Position numbers and translations under genes: made by a program. From an uncultured Christensenellaceae bacterium (GTDB lineage: Bacteria > Bacillota > Clostridia > Christensenellales > UBA3700), in assembly GCA_944380305.1 (NCBI GenBank), contig CALWHF010000014.1, forward strand, positions 1 through 46,301: 46,301 nucleotides of DNA. Reading direction: 5' to 3'. Shown here in pieces: positions 24,647-38,710 of the stretch (its first letter is position 1; each line of letters begins with the position of its first letter). A model generated the notes under the pieces. It made no database searches. It was not told the DNA's origin and saw nothing but the letters and a program-made list of their open reading frames with translations.

Positions 24647-25160
24647 GCAAAAACCTGACGGACTTTGCTCCGACACAGCAGAATATCTCACTGCGGATAT
24701 TGACGTTTTATGCCGCAAGACCTAAGCGCAAGCCTGATATGACCCGTGTATTTCGCCAGTCAGTCAAAAATAAAAACATCGCATCCGCGCCCTCAACGAA
24801 CGTGCGTCGTCAGCTTTTTCTTTTAGTCGCCCACTGTCGCGACGTGCGTTTTACTTGCTTATTTTCGATTATTATTAATTATTATCAATTATTATTTATT
24901 ATTAAAATACCAATAAAGCAATTGTAAAGCAAATCCGATATTGCAAACGCGCGGAGCGATCGGCATATGCATATTAAAACAGAAATAACGCGAAATCGGG
25001 TCAGGCGCAGACACACGTTACGTCATATCGCCCCCTTCAGACAACGACCCGCAATAAGCGTCCCGTCAACCGACGACTCGGCAGCAATGAAAATCATCAC
25101 CGGCGCCGCGTAATGCAATCACTACACGGCGCGACGTAAAAATTACCACATATCGCGGCA
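24647..25160. other. Gene-free stretch of about 500 bases
   Basis: No convincing gene in either direction. A 75-codon open frame at 24700-24927 lacks a ribosome site, has an unlikely composition and ends in an AT-rich block. That block (about 24856-24915) is built from short TTATTA/ATTATTAATT-type units. The rest is unstructured at the level I can read; GCATATGC (24963-24970) is a small palindrome. Confidence 0.6.
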
Positions 25161-25161
25161 T

Positions 25162-25190
25162 AAAAAAATCGCTCCCGTTTTCGGGAGCGA
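25162..25190 (-). terminator. Terminator of guaB
   Basis: A perfect 9-bp stem (25169-25177 with 25182-25190, loop TTTT on the plus strand), followed on the minus strand by seven T, 26 bases after the guaB stop. Confidence 0.9.
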
Positions 25191-25215
25191 AAATATACGA
25201 TGAGTTTTTGACTGC

Positions 25216-26670
<1,455 letters not shown>

Positions 26671-26696
26671 TTACAATCTCCTTTTCGCTTTTTCTA

Positions 26697-26726
26697 ATTT
26701 TAGAACTTTTTTAATGGTAAAGTCAA
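26697..26726 (-). promoter_or_regulatory. Promoter of guaB
   Basis: On the minus strand TTGACT (26721-26726), 18 bases, TAAAAT (26697-26702). The leader is only about 20 bases, so a purine riboswitch is excluded. Confidence 0.65.
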
Positions 26727-26871
26727 ATAAATGCACGCCACTTTTGACCAAATAAGACAAAAACGAGCAAATTCTTACCCGCATAATTCTTTATCGAGCG
26801 TTTTCGGACATTTCAGGCAAAATCGTCGTTTCAGAATATTGAAAGTTATGCAGAATATAGCTTGCGCGGCG

Positions 26872-26899
26872 TTGAGAAAAATGATATTATAAATATAAT
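26872..26899 (+). promoter_or_regulatory. Promoter of the GH3 glucosidase gene
   Basis: TTGAGA (26872-26877), 16 bases, TATAAT (26894-26899). An alternative overlapping pair, TTGCGC (26862-26867) with TATTAT (26885-26890), has 17-base spacing. The ribosome site before the ATG at 26921 is poor. Confidence 0.5.
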
Positions 26900-26920
26900 A
26901 AGGTAAAAAGCGGTTTTTTT

Positions 26921-29467
26921 ATGGACGAAAATAAAATTAAAGAACTCGTTTCCAAAATGACTTTGGAAGAAAAAGCGTCTCTTTGCTCAGGCAAAGATTT
27001 CTGGACGACAAAACCCGTGCCGAGACTCGGCATAGGCAGTTTCGTAATGTCCGACGGCCCTCACGGTCTGCGCAAAGAAAACGAAGACGATGACAATGTC
27101 GGAATAAAGAGTTCTTTCCCCGCGACGGCATTTCCGCCCGCAGTGTCGCTTGCCGCTACATGGAACGAAAAACTCGCCGAAGAAGTCGGCGACGCACTCG
27201 GAAAACAATGTATCGATCAGGGAGTGGACATTCTTCTCGGCCCGGGCGTCAATATAAAGCGTTCGCCTCTTTGCGGCAGAAACTTCGAGTATTTTTCAGA
27301 AGACCCCTATCTCGCAGGCAAACTGGGAGCCGCGTATATCGACGGCGTACAGAAAAACGGCATAGGCACTTCTCTCAAACATTTCTGCGCAAATAACAAC
27401 GAACATCTCAGAATGACCATAAGCAGTATCGTCGACGAACGCGCTTTGAGAGAAATATATCTTTCCGCCTTCGAAACCTGCGTCAAAAAACAGCCTTATA
27501 CCGTCATGGCGTCGTACAACAAGATCAACGGCGTTTACGCATCCGACAACGTGCGTCTTCTCGACGGCGTGCTGCGAAAAGAATGGGGATTCGATGGTCT
27601 GGTCGTCAGCGACTGGAATGCAACAAACGACCGTGTCGAAGGCATACGCGCGGGCATGGATCTCGAAATGCCGGCAAGCGGAGGCAAGAACGATTCTCTG
27701 ATAGTTGACGCAGTCAAAAAAGGTACGCTTGAAGAAGCCGCGCTCGACAAAGTTGTCACGCGTATTCTGAAACTTCTCTGCAAATGCGAAAGCGCGCGCA
27801 GAAAAGGTTGTCCCGCCGACTACGAGGCGGCACACGATCTTGCAAAACGCGTCGCGGAAGAAAGCATAATCCTTCTCAAAAACGACGACGGATTGCTCCC
27901 CGCCGACGAACAAAAGGATCTTCTCGTTATCGGCGCACTTGCAAAACACAGCCGCTATCAGGGCTCCGGAAGCAGCAGGATAAATCCGTACAAGCTGGTA
28001 TCTTTCACGGATTGTCTCGATACTCTCGGCAAAAAGTACGAATATGCCGACGGATATTCGCTCAAAGGCAACGGAAACGACGAAAAACTTTTCGCCGAAG
28101 CCATAAACAAAGCTAAAAATTTCGAAGGCACGATAGTCTGTTTCATAGGTCTCACCGACAACTACGAAAGCGAAGGTTACGACCGCACTCATCTGTCTCT
28201 TCCCGCAGCGCACGACAAACTTGTAAACGCGCTGAAAGGACTTGGCAAAGACGTGATATTCGTACTTTCGGGAGGCTCACCCGTGCTTATGCCGTGGCTG
28301 AACAACACCACGACGCTAATCAACGCATATCTCCCGGGCGAAGCGGGCGGCGAAGCCCTTTACAACGTCATATTCGGCAAAGTCAACCCGAGCGGCAAAC
28401 TCGCCGAGACCTATCCTCTTGCAGAAAACGATTCGATCGCGTCAAAGTATTTCCCGATGGGTCCTATCAACGTTGAGTACCGCGAAAGCATATACGTCGG
28501 TTACCGCTACTACGACGCTGCTAAAAAAGAAGTCGCATTCCCGTTCGGGCACGGCTTGTCATATACGACTTTCGAATATTCCGACCTGAAGTGCAGCCAG
28601 AGTTCCGTCAGTTTCACCGTCAAAAATACGGGAAAATACGACGGTGCGGAAATATGCCAACTTTACGTCTCGGACAAAAAGCCCGTCGTTTTCAAAGCTC
28701 CCAAAGAGCTTAAAGGCTTTGCAAAAGTGTTCCTGAAGGCGGGAGAAAGCGCGAAAGTGACAATGCCTCTCGATATGCGTTCGTTCGCATTCTTCAATAC
28801 TGCGACCTCGAAGTGGTACGCGCCAAAAGGCGAATACGCAATCCTGGTGGGAGCGTCCTCACGCGACATAAGACTCGAAGGCACGGTAAAAGCGGATTTC
28901 GGCGACGTACAGCCTATACCCGATTACGCGACCGTATGCCCTCAGTATTACGACATCGAGAACGCGGAGACGATAGACGACAGCCAGTTCCTGAACCTGT
29001 ACGGCAAAGACATCGCGCCCAACGTCGCGCCGAAACGCGGAGAATTCAACTACAATACGACGATAGGCGATTTCTCCTGCTGCCTTATAGGCAAGCTGAT
29101 AATAAAAGTTGCGCCGAAACTCATCAAATCTCAGGTGCCCGACGCCGACATGACAACGATGATCATGCTGACGCAAGGCATGATGGCAATGCCTCTCAGA
29201 GGTCTCACTGGCATTACGAGCGGACTTATCGACAACAGACTTATAGACGGCATGCTGCTATGGGGAAACAAACACAGACTTCACGGACTTATAAAGATGA
29301 TAGGCGGCATATTCGGGTCGATTTACAACATAAATAAGAAAGATGAAGCGAACGCCCGCCGCAAAGAACTGAAAAAACAACAAAAAGAGCAAGAAAAAGA
29401 AAAGGCAAAACAGGAAAAAGAAAAAGCCAGGCAGGAAAAAGCCGCTCAAAAGGTAAACAAACAGTAA
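26921..29467 (+). CDS. Glycoside hydrolase family 3 beta-glucosidase
   Basis: 848 residues, no signal peptide, so intracellular. The GH3 TIM barrel fills residues 1-290; Asp231 in GLVVSDWNA is the expected nucleophile, and KHF and the NFEYFSEDP motif are conserved. The second alpha/beta domain (about 330-530) holds ESEGYDRTHLSLP, which supplies the likely acid/base. A fibronectin III-like domain follows (about 575-670). After it comes a further 100-residue helical region found in some gut GH3 enzymes, then about 35 residues made almost only of Lys, Glu, Gln and Ala, probably a charged coil. Likely substrates are beta-linked glucosides or xylosides taken up from plant oligosaccharides. No transporter is adjacent. 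Confidence 0.93.
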   Translation: MDENKIKELVSKMTLEEKASLCSGKDFWTTKPVPRLGIGSFVMSDGPHGLRKENEDDDNVGIKSSFPATAFPPAVSLAATWNEKLAEEVGDALGKQCIDQGVDILLGPGVNIKRSPLCGRNFEYFSEDPYLAGKLGAAYIDGVQKNGIGTSLKHFCANNNEHLRMTISSIVDERALREIYLSAFETCVKKQPYTVMASYNKINGVYASDNVRLLDGVLRKEWGFDGLVVSDWNATNDRVEGIRAGMDLEMPASGGKNDSLIVDAVKKGTLEEAALDKVVTRILKLLCKCESARRKGCPADYEAAHDLAKRVAEESIILLKNDDGLLPADEQKDLLVIGALAKHSRYQGSGSSRINPYKLVSFTDCLDTLGKKYEYADGYSLKGNGNDEKLFAEAINKAKNFEGTIVCFIGLTDNYESEGYDRTHLSLPAAHDKLVNALKGLGKDVIFVLSGGSPVLMPWLNNTTTLINAYLPGEAGGEALYNVIFGKVNPSGKLAETYPLAENDSIASKYFPMGPINVEYRESIYVGYRYYDAAKKEVAFPFGHGLSYTTFEYSDLKCSQSSVSFTVKNTGKYDGAEICQLYVSDKKPVVFKAPKELKGFAKVFLKAGESAKVTMPLDMRSFAFFNTATSKWYAPKGEYAILVGASSRDIRLEGTVKADFGDVQPIPDYATVCPQYYDIENAETIDDSQFLNLYGKDIAPNVAPKRGEFNYNTTIGDFSCCLIGKLIIKVAPKLIKSQVPDADMTTMIMLTQGMMAMPLRGLTGITSGLIDNRLIDGMLLWGNKHRLHGLIKMIGGIFGSIYNINKKDEANARRKELKKQQKEQEKEKAKQEKEKARQEKAAQKVNKQ

Positions 29468-29469
29468 AA

Positions 29470-29498
29470 ACAAAGCGCGTCTGAACGACGCGCTTTGT
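29470..29498. terminator. Shared terminator of the GH3 gene and the lipoprotein gene
   Basis: A perfect 12-bp stem (29470-29481 with 29487-29498) begins 3 bases after the glucosidase stop. A-run on the left and T-rich tail on the right make it usable on both strands. Confidence 0.9.
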
Positions 29499-29559
29499 TG
29501 TTTCGGGCGGTTCCGCCGCAACAGGCATGTTCTGCCTCACTTCAGTTTCCCGCTGTCTC

Positions 29560-30264
29560 TCAGGGTCTGACCCTGCTGTTTACGATCTCCTTCGTTGCGG
29601 GATCTATCAGTACCGCCATATCTTCGTTGCGGTCGGCGACGAAAGCGACGTACCAGTAATATTTGCTCTCGTTGTCCTTCCTGTCGTTGACGTATCTGAC
29701 GAATATTTCCCTCTGCCAGCCGTCTTCTGACGCGATTTCTGCGTCTATCTGCTGTTTGTAATATTCGTACGCGGTCTTTACCGCTTCATCCGAATTTATC
29801 ACGTCTGCCATTCTGTCTGTCAGAGTTATCGCGTACTGCGCCGCATCGTCCCCGCTGCCCTCTGTGATTATAAGCGTTACGGGAACGCCTATCGACGACA
29901 GATCCGAAATGTCTGCGACGTACGCACTGCCGAGCACGTTCTTGGCAAGAGTTCCGTCGATCTTTCCGCTTTCCGATTCAAGCGTGAACGACATCTCTTT
30001 GTCTTCGACGGAGACCGGTTTGACCACAAGGGTCGTGCGGGTCACGACGTTGCCCTTCTTGCCGTCGGCGATGAAAGCCTCTTCCTGAGAAAGAGTCGTC
30101 AACGTCACGTCGAAAGCGTCGTCTGAACCTGTGTAACACGCGGTCTGTCTGCTGCTGACGCTCTCGGTCAGGATTTCGTCCGTGGTCGGCTTTTCGTCGC
30201 AAGCGACGAACGCGAGCAGACAACAGACAACTGCACAAAATACAATGATGATTTTCTTTGCCAT
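29560..30264 (-). CDS. Lipoprotein with PepSY-like C terminus
   Basis: Signal peptide with lipobox FVAC (Cys22), so an exported, lipid-anchored protein. The 234 residues show no known catalytic motif. The end (KYYWYVAFVADRNEDMAVLIDPATKEIV) has the strand-turn-strand pattern of PepSY-type domains, which are often found in secreted inhibitors or sensors; this is a weak inference. The lipobox context closely resembles that of the five-repeat surface protein. GGAGGG lies just before the ATG at 30264. It stands alone between convergent terminator and the V-ATPase end. Confidence 0.75.
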   Translation of the reverse strand: MAKKIIIVFCAVVCCLLAFVACDEKPTTDEILTESVSSRQTACYTGSDDAFDVTLTTLSQEEAFIADGKKGNVVTRTTLVVKPVSVEDKEMSFTLESESGKIDGTLAKNVLGSAYVADISDLSSIGVPVTLIITEGSGDDAAQYAITLTDRMADVINSDEAVKTAYEYYKQQIDAEIASEDGWQREIFVRYVNDRKDNESKYYWYVAFVADRNEDMAVLIDPATKEIVNSRVRP

Positions 30265-30468
30265 ATACCCTCCGTTCAGTACAATAAAACATATTTGACG
30301 TCTAGCGGATATATGACAAATTTACGTTTGCTTTTTCTCCGTATTATTATAATATTTTACATGCCCGTGTAGATTATGCGTTTTATAAACACTTCTTTAC
30401 GAACGTCGGGGCATGCAAAAACAAGCGTTGTCCGCGAGTGCGCCTCCGTCGCCGACCTATCGCGGCAT

Positions 30469-30497
30469 AAAAAGAACGACAGGAGAACCTGCCGTTC
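30469..30497 (-). terminator. Terminator of the V-ATPase operon
   Basis: On the minus strand a 10-bp stem with one G-U pair (30474-30483 with 30488-30497) is followed by five T. It lies about 33 bases after the subunit D stop. Confidence 0.8.
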
Positions 30498-30529
30498 CGC
30501 ATAACGATATTATTCAATATCTGAACCCC

Positions 30530-31165
30530 CTACTGCTTATCTGCGAGTATGGATTTTATCTTCATGAGTCTCACGGTGTTGCCTCTCTCGTTTTCGTCGA
30601 GCTTCATCGTGATATACCGTATGGTCTCTTCGGTCTGCGGTATCATGACGTATTCGAGAGCGTTGACTCTTCTGCGGTTTTTCTCGATCTCGTCCGCAAG
30701 CATATTGCAGGTCTTCTCTATCTCCGCCAGCTTTACGAGCTTTTGCATAAGCTCGGTCAGAACGGCTATAGATTCGTCAAGTTCTCCCGTCACAGAGCCG
30801 TAAGCATAGGGGTATTTATCTTCTCCCTGCGTCTTTTTGAGTTCGAATTCGGGCACTATGACGCTCATCACGTTCTGCGTGCTCGCGCTGAGCGTTATCT
30901 GAGAAGAAGGCATTACGACCGCTTCCTGCACCGCGTATTCGTCGCTGACCGCCTTTGCGAGCACGAAACTTCTGAGCGCACCCGAAAGTTCTTCCTCGAC
31001 CTGCTCTCTCAGAACCTTGTTCTGCTTGGCGTATTCCATGAAGCGTCTTATCATTTCGTCCGACTTGTCTTTGAGCAGTTTGTGACCGCGGACAGCCGTT
31101 TTGAGTCTGTCCTTGAGTCTTCTCAGCTCCATTCTTGTCGGATTTACTTTAAGTCTCTCTGCCAT
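30530..31165 (-). CDS. ntpD: V-type ATPase subunit D
   Basis: Central rotor shaft of the V1 sector, turned by the A3B3 head. 211 residues, mostly two long helices: the N-terminal one (RMELRRLKDRLKTAVRGHKLLKDK) and the C-terminal one (about 140-200, ending RRRVNALEYVMIPQ), the latter with the family's RRVNALE signature. Normal length. Last gene of the operon, 9 bases after subunit B and followed by the terminator. Confidence 0.96.
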   Translation of the reverse strand: MAERLKVNPTRMELRRLKDRLKTAVRGHKLLKDKSDEMIRRFMEYAKQNKVLREQVEEELSGALRSFVLAKAVSDEYAVQEAVVMPSSQITLSASTQNVMSVIVPEFELKKTQGEDKYPYAYGSVTGELDESIAVLTELMQKLVKLAEIEKTCNMLADEIEKNRRRVNALEYVMIPQTEETIRYITMKLDENERGNTVRLMKIKSILADKQ

Positions 31166-31174
31166 AATTCAAAA

Positions 31175-32566
31175 TCACTCTTGCTCGGGTTTTTTCATCT
31201 TGTCGTAGTACTGCTCGAGGTACTTGTCTGAGATACGTTTCATCTCCGTTCTCGGCAGTATCGTCAGAAGTTCCCAGCCTATCTTCAGAGTCTCTTCTAT
31301 CGATCTGTTTTCGGTGAATCCCTGATTGACGTATCTTTCCTCGAACGCCTCTGCAAATTCCGCATACTTGCGGTCCACGGGCGTCAGAGCCGCGTCGCCG
31401 AGTATCGCAGAAAGCTCCTTTGCCTCCTTGCCCTGCGCGTACGCTGCAAAAAGCTGATTCATCGAATCGGGGTGATCCTCTCTCGTCTTGTTCTTTCCTA
31501 TACCCTTATTCTTGAGACGCGACAGCGAAGGAAGAACGTCGATAGGCGGATTTATGCCTTTCTTGTACAGTTCTCTGCTGAGAATTATCTGTCCCTCGGT
31601 GATGTATCCCGTGAGGTCTGGGATAGGATGCGTCTTGTCATCCTCGGGCATCGTCAGGATAGGTATCTGGGTTATACTGCCCGACTTTCCCTTTATCCTG
31701 CCCGCTCTCTCGTATATCGTAGCAAGGTCGGTATAAAGATAGCCTGGGTAACCGCGTCTTCCCGGGACTTCTTTGCGCGCCGCCGAGACCTCTCTCAGGG
31801 CTTCGCAGTAGTTGGTGATGTCCGTCATGATGACGAGGACGTGCATATCCTTTTCGAAAGCGAGGTATTCCGCCGCTGTCAACGCCATTCTCGGGGTAGC
31901 TATTCTCTCTACCGCGGGGTCGTTTGCGAGGTTGACGAACATGACCGCTCTCTCGATCGCGCCCGTGCGTCTGAAATCCTGCATGAAGTATTCCGCCTCT
32001 TCGTAGGTTATGCCTATCGCGGCGAAAACGACCGCGAATTTACTGTCTTTGCCTAGGACTTTAGCCTGTCTCGCTATCTGTGCTGCGAGCTGTGCGTGCG
32101 GGAGACCCGATGCGGAGAACACGGGGAGTTTCTGACCTCTGACGAGGGTATTGAGCCCGTCTATCGCCGAGACGCCCGTCTGTATAAATTCGTCGGGGTA
32201 ATCGCGCGCCGCGGGGTTTATCGGCTGACCGTTGATGTCTATCCTCTTTTCGGGGATTATCGCCGCGCCGCCGTCCTTGGGGTTACCGAGTCCGTCGAAA
32301 ACTCTGCCGAGCATATCTTCGGATACGCCGAGCTCCAGGCTTCTGCCGAGAAATCTCGCTTTAGAGGTGGACATCTGAATGCCCTGCGAGCCTTCGAAAA
32401 GCTGTACGAGCGCGTTGTCTCCGTTGACCTCGAGCACCTTGCCGCGGCGGACGCTGCCGTCCTGCCCGCTTATCTCCACGAGTTCGTCGTACTTGACGCC
32501 CTGCACTCCGCTGACGAGCATCAGCGGTCCGACTATTTCTCTGATCGATTTGTATTCTTTAAGCAT
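31175..32566 (-). CDS. ntpB: V-type ATPase subunit B
   Basis: Non-catalytic nucleotide-binding-fold subunit that alternates with A in the hexameric head. 463 residues, full length. It lacks a Walker A loop at the expected site ([18 protein letters not shown]), as is right for B subunits, and supplies the arginine finger region near [16 protein letters not shown] (about residues 300-315). 9-base gap to subunit A. The whole run overlaps or nearly abuts, giving coupled expression. Confidence 0.97.
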   Translation of the reverse strand: MLKEYKSIREIVGPLMLVSGVQGVKYDELVEISGQDGSVRRGKVLEVNGDNALVQLFEGSQGIQMSTSKARFLGRSLELGVSEDMLGRVFDGLGNPKDGGAAIIPEKRIDINGQPINPAARDYPDEFIQTGVSAIDGLNTLVRGQKLPVFSASGLPHAQLAAQIARQAKVLGKDSKFAVVFAAIGITYEEAEYFMQDFRRTGAIERAVMFVNLANDPAVERIATPRMALTAAEYLAFEKDMHVLVIMTDITNYCEALREVSAARKEVPGRRGYPGYLYTDLATIYERAGRIKGKSGSITQIPILTMPEDDKTHPIPDLTGYITEGQIILSRELYKKGINPPIDVLPSLSRLKNKGIGKNKTREDHPDSMNQLFAAYAQGKEAKELSAILGDAALTPVDRKYAEFAEAFEERYVNQGFTENRSIEETLKIGWELLTILPRTEMKRISDKYLEQYYDKMKKPEQE

Positions 32567-32575
32567 AATTCCCCC

Positions 32576-34336
32576 TTATTCCTGCGATGACAGCGCGGAA
32601 AGCTGCTGTCTCATCTGTTTTCCGATCTGCTCTATCTTAGAGAGTTCGGATTCAGGGATGTATTTTATTCTGCCTATCATCTCGCGCGCGCCTATCTTCA
32701 GGATGTCGTCGAGGTCGACGTCTTTCGCGAGAGCCTCTCGGCTGTATTTGTCGCACTCGAGAATGAGTTTCAGCATCATGAACTGCTTTCTGAGGCTAGC
32801 GTAGGTATCCACTTCGTGGAACGCGTCCTGATGCAGATAGTCTTCTCTCAGCGACTTTGCGGTCTCCATCGTCAGGCGGTCGGCATACGAAAGAGCGTCC
32901 ATACCGACGAGCCTTACTATTTCTTCCAGCTGTGCCTCTTCCTGAAGTATCCTCAGTGCCTTCGCGCGGTTTTCTTCCCACTCCGCGTCGACGTTGTCCT
33001 TGTACCAGTCGCCCATGCTGTCGCCGTAAAGCGAATAGGACTGGATCCAGTCTATCGCGGGGAAATGTCTCCTGTAAGCGAGAGACGCGCTGAGTCCCCA
33101 GAACACCTTGACTATGCGCAACGTAGCCTGCGAGACAGGTTCTGAAAGGTCTCCGCCGGGGGGCGAGACCGCCGAGATCGCGGTGATCGAGCCCGTTCTG
33201 TCGTCGGAACCGAGAGTCTTGACGATACCCGCTCTCTCGTAATACTCCGCAAGTCTCGAAGAGAGATACGCTGGGTAACCTTCTTCGCCTGGCATTTCCT
33301 CGAGACGTCCCGACATCTCGCGAAGAGCCTCAGCCCAGCGAGACGAAGAGTCTGCCATGATAGCGACGTTATAACCCATGTCGCGGAAATATTCTGCGAT
33401 CGTGATACCCGTATATATTGACGCTTCGCGCGCCGCGACAGGCATATCCGAAGTGTTCGCGATAAGCACCGTACGTTTCATAAGCGGCTCTCCCGTTGTC
33501 GGATCGACAAGCCCGGGGAACTCGTTCAGAACGTCCGTCATCTCGTTGCCGCGCTCGCCGCAACCGACGTATACGATTATATCTGCGTCCGCCCATTTCG
33601 CCAGCTGATGCTGAACGACAGTCTTGCCGCTGCCGAACGGACCCGGGATACAAGCCGCACCGCCTTTCGCTACCGGGAAGAAAGTGTCTATGACTCTCTG
33701 ACCCGTGACGAGCGGCGTGACGGGGCTCATCTTTGTCTTGTAGGGTCTGCCGCGTCTGACAGGCCATTTCTGACTCATCGTCAGCTTTTTGTCTCCCTTT
33801 TCGGTCTTTACGACGCAGACGACTTCGTCTATCGTGAATTCGCCTTCCTGAATCTTGGAAACTGTGCCTTCGACGCCGAACGGCACCATGATGCGGTGCT
33901 CGACGACCTTGTTTTCCTGTACCGTTCCTATGATGTCGCCCGCAGAGACTTTATCTCCCTTTGCGACTTTGGGAACAAACTTCCATTTCTTCTCTCTGTC
34001 GAGCGCGGACATGCTGACGCCTCTCGCGATACGGTCTCCCGTAGCCTCGACGAGTTTGTTCAGCGGTCTCTGAATACCGTCGTAAATACCCTCGATGATA
34101 CCTGGACCGAGCTCGACCGAAAGCGGCTCGTTGGTGGAGACGACGTCCTCGCCGGTGCCGAGACCTCCCGTCTCTTCGTAGACCTGAATGGACGCCCTGT
34201 CGCCGCGAAGTTCTATGATCTCGCCTATCAGATTCTTGTCACTGACTCTGACGACGTCGAACATTTTGCAGTTCTTGAGTCCTTCAGCGACGATAAGCGG
34301 TCCGGCGACCTTAACAATCTTTCCTGTTTCTTGCAT
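32576..34336 (-). CDS. ntpA: V-type ATPase catalytic subunit A
   Basis: ATP-hydrolysing (or synthesising) subunit. 586 residues. Walker A GPFGSGKT is at 232-239, with the catalytic glutamate in GCGERGNE shortly after and [10 protein letters not shown] further on. The insertion between the N-terminal barrel and the nucleotide domain (about 115-190) distinguishes V-type A subunits from F-type beta. It starts 2 bases after the subunit F stop. In a fermenting anaerobe it would normally run as an ATP-driven ion pump. Confidence 0.98.
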   Translation of the reverse strand: MQETGKIVKVAGPLIVAEGLKNCKMFDVVRVSDKNLIGEIIELRGDRASIQVYEETGGLGTGEDVVSTNEPLSVELGPGIIEGIYDGIQRPLNKLVEATGDRIARGVSMSALDREKKWKFVPKVAKGDKVSAGDIIGTVQENKVVEHRIMVPFGVEGTVSKIQEGEFTIDEVVCVVKTEKGDKKLTMSQKWPVRRGRPYKTKMSPVTPLVTGQRVIDTFFPVAKGGAACIPGPFGSGKTVVQHQLAKWADADIIVYVGCGERGNEMTDVLNEFPGLVDPTTGEPLMKRTVLIANTSDMPVAAREASIYTGITIAEYFRDMGYNVAIMADSSSRWAEALREMSGRLEEMPGEEGYPAYLSSRLAEYYERAGIVKTLGSDDRTGSITAISAVSPPGGDLSEPVSQATLRIVKVFWGLSASLAYRRHFPAIDWIQSYSLYGDSMGDWYKDNVDAEWEENRAKALRILQEEAQLEEIVRLVGMDALSYADRLTMETAKSLREDYLHQDAFHEVDTYASLRKQFMMLKLILECDKYSREALAKDVDLDDILKIGAREMIGRIKYIPESELSKIEQIGKQMRQQLSALSSQE

Positions 34337-34338
34337 AA

Positions 34339-34665
34339 TCAGTCTTCCTTATTAAACAATATATCCGTGCCGACTGCCTTTTCGACATCTTTTTTGATAT
34401 TATCCATTCCGTAGCCCGTGCTGCCTTCGCCCGACGGAATGGGCACGATTGCGGGATAAGCGGTGCTCTTGTATCTGCTTATCACATGTTCGCACGCCTT
34501 CGCGTAATCCTCCGTGATAAATATCACCGCGTGAGTCTTCGCGAGTTTTTTTATCAGATTTTCGCATTGTTCGGTGTCGGTGGCGGCAAAAGTCTCCATG
34601 CCGATCGCCTTGAACGCGAGTATCAGATCTCTGTCGCCTATTACGGCAATTTTACCCTCACGCAT
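34339..34665 (-). CDS. ntpG: V-type ATPase subunit F
   Basis: Small subunit that binds D in the central shaft. 108 residues, typical. Begins with the [17 protein letters not shown] strand-turn-helix of the family and contains [10 protein letters not shown] mid-protein. Overlaps the end of subunit C by 8 bases. In Enterococcus hirae naming this is NtpG. Confidence 0.93.
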   Translation of the reverse strand: MREGKIAVIGDRDLILAFKAIGMETFAATDTEQCENLIKKLAKTHAVIFITEDYAKACEHVISRYKSTAYPAIVPIPSGEGSTGYGMDNIKKDVEKAVGTDILFNKED

Positions 34666-35653
34666 AGTAATCCCTCAATCTTGCTTTTATTTGCGTCGTG
34701 TCGACGTGATTTTTCACGCATATCAGAATCATTCGCACGACCTTGATCTCCTGCTTTTTCGCGACGTAAAATCCTGCGAGCGGGCTGAGCGAGAAAATAT
34801 CCGTACGGTCTCTCTTGAATATGTCGAGAAGATAGTTGTCCTGCGCCCTCTCGAAAGCGACCGTCGCGCCGGGATCGTCCGAAAACGCGTCGTATACTAT
34901 CTTGCCGTACGAGGTATATCTGAGTTTTTCCGCAGCGGCTTCGTTGGTCGCGTCGTATGCCGATTCGAAAGTGGAAAGCGGTATTTCGCCCCCTTCGACA
35001 AACGCCTTGCGGAACGCCCTCGGCTCTTCTCCCTCTCTGCGTGAGCGGATGAACGTCGTTATGTTGTAAAAATCCGCGACAGCGGTCCAGTAGCGGATTA
35101 TAGTCTTCTGCTTTCCCGCTTTCGCGACCCTGAGCACGTCGGCAAAGCACGCTTTGTCCAGCGTGACGTCGATCGTCCTCGGACTTTTGTCGCCGTTTGC
35201 ACGCGCGAGATCTATCTCGGAAAGAGCCTTCGCCATTATGTCGGGGAGCCTCGAATAGCTGTCCGAATACACGCATTCTTTCATCAGACCGACGTCAACG
35301 GTACCTTCGGGCGCGAGCATGAAATCCGCGTCCTCGATGCGCATATATTTGGCTTTAGTCAGAGCTTTCGCGTTGTGGTAATCCTGCCTCAGCAAGAAAC
35401 TCTCCATGCCGCATCCTTGGGGCATAGACTCTGCCATAAACGCGCTGACCTTGTCCTCTTCCGCACGCAGTATCTTTTCGTAATCCCCGTTTTCCGCAAT
35501 GACGCCTCCGCCGTAATTGGATTCGGCAAGCACCCTCAACGCCTCGTCCACGCTTTCGCTGTAAACGAGTCTGTTGAACTTCTCCTGATTGAGAAAGGTG
35601 TTTTCCATTACCCTTACGCGGGCGTTGGAATATACGGGCGATCTGTTGGACAT
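34658..35653 (-). CDS. ntpC: V-type ATPase subunit C
   Basis: Socket (d/AC39-like) subunit that couples the D-F shaft to the K ring. 331 residues, all helical. The start YSNARVRVMENTFLNQEKFNRL and the internal NITTFIRSRREG are typical of bacterial C subunits. 6 bases after the subunit E stop and overlapping F. Divergent in sequence, as this subunit usually is, but the operon position confirms it. Confidence 0.94.
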   Translation of the reverse strand: MSNRSPVYSNARVRVMENTFLNQEKFNRLVYSESVDEALRVLAESNYGGGVIAENGDYEKILRAEEDKVSAFMAESMPQGCGMESFLLRQDYHNAKALTKAKYMRIEDADFMLAPEGTVDVGLMKECVYSDSYSRLPDIMAKALSEIDLARANGDKSPRTIDVTLDKACFADVLRVAKAGKQKTIIRYWTAVADFYNITTFIRSRREGEEPRAFRKAFVEGGEIPLSTFESAYDATNEAAAEKLRYTSYGKIVYDAFSDDPGATVAFERAQDNYLLDIFKRDRTDIFSLSPLAGFYVAKKQEIKVVRMILICVKNHVDTTQIKARLRDYYA

Positions 35654-35659
35654 ACGCTT

Positions 35660-36241
35660 TTACTCCCCGAACAGAACCTTCGCGACTTCCGCCTCGCTTT
35701 CCTCTCTGAGAGTCTGAAATTCGAGATCGAGCGAAAGATTCTTATCGTAGTTTTTGCCGACGAGTATCACTCCGCCTTTTATAGGCGCGTATTCCTTGTC
35801 GAGCGAAAGTTTTATCTTGCATTTTTTTGCGACGGAATCGACGAACGCTTTTGTGAACACGTCTTCGTCCTCTTTGCGGATACGCACTTTGTCTCCGTCT
35901 TCGGCGGCTGCGGCGATCATTTTGCCGACAAGCTCTCCGTACTTCTTTTTGTCCGCGCGCAAAAGCTCGGCGGCATGGTCGTAGACCTTGCCGATAAGCT
36001 CCGTCTTCGCGGTCAGAAGAGCCTTTTTGCAGTCGAGATTGGCGACTACCGCGGAATTTGCCAGTACCGCGTCGTACGCCGCACCTTTCTTTTGCTCTGC
36101 TGCCGCGATTATCTCTTTCGCCTCTTTATCGGCGTCTTCGCCTATTGCGCCTGCCTGCTTTTCGGCATCTGCTGCGATCTGCGCAGCTTTCTCCGTCGCG
36201 TCTCCGATTATCTTGTCGATTATCGCTTCCTTGCCGTTCAT
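35660..36241 (-). CDS. ntpE: V-type ATPase subunit E
   Basis: Peripheral stalk subunit, paired with G. 193 residues: a long Ala/Glu/Lys-rich helix (residues about 5-90) followed by a globular domain that ends in a short beta segment (GGVILVGKNYDKNLSLDLEF). Four bases after the K stop. Sequence conservation is low in this family; length, coiled coil and position decide the call. Confidence 0.92.
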   Translation of the reverse strand: MNGKEAIIDKIIGDATEKAAQIAADAEKQAGAIGEDADKEAKEIIAAAEQKKGAAYDAVLANSAVVANLDCKKALLTAKTELIGKVYDHAAELLRADKKKYGELVGKMIAAAAEDGDKVRIRKEDEDVFTKAFVDSVAKKCKIKLSLDKEYAPIKGGVILVGKNYDKNLSLDLEFQTLREESEAEVAKVLFGE

Positions 36242-36245
36242 ACGC

Positions 36246-38696
<2,451 letters not shown>

Positions 38697-38710
<14 letters not shown>

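Noticed and set aside
24700..24927. 75-codon plus-strand open frame in the gene-free stretch
   Set aside because: No ribosome site, no recognisable similarity, mixed composition and an end inside the AT-rich block.
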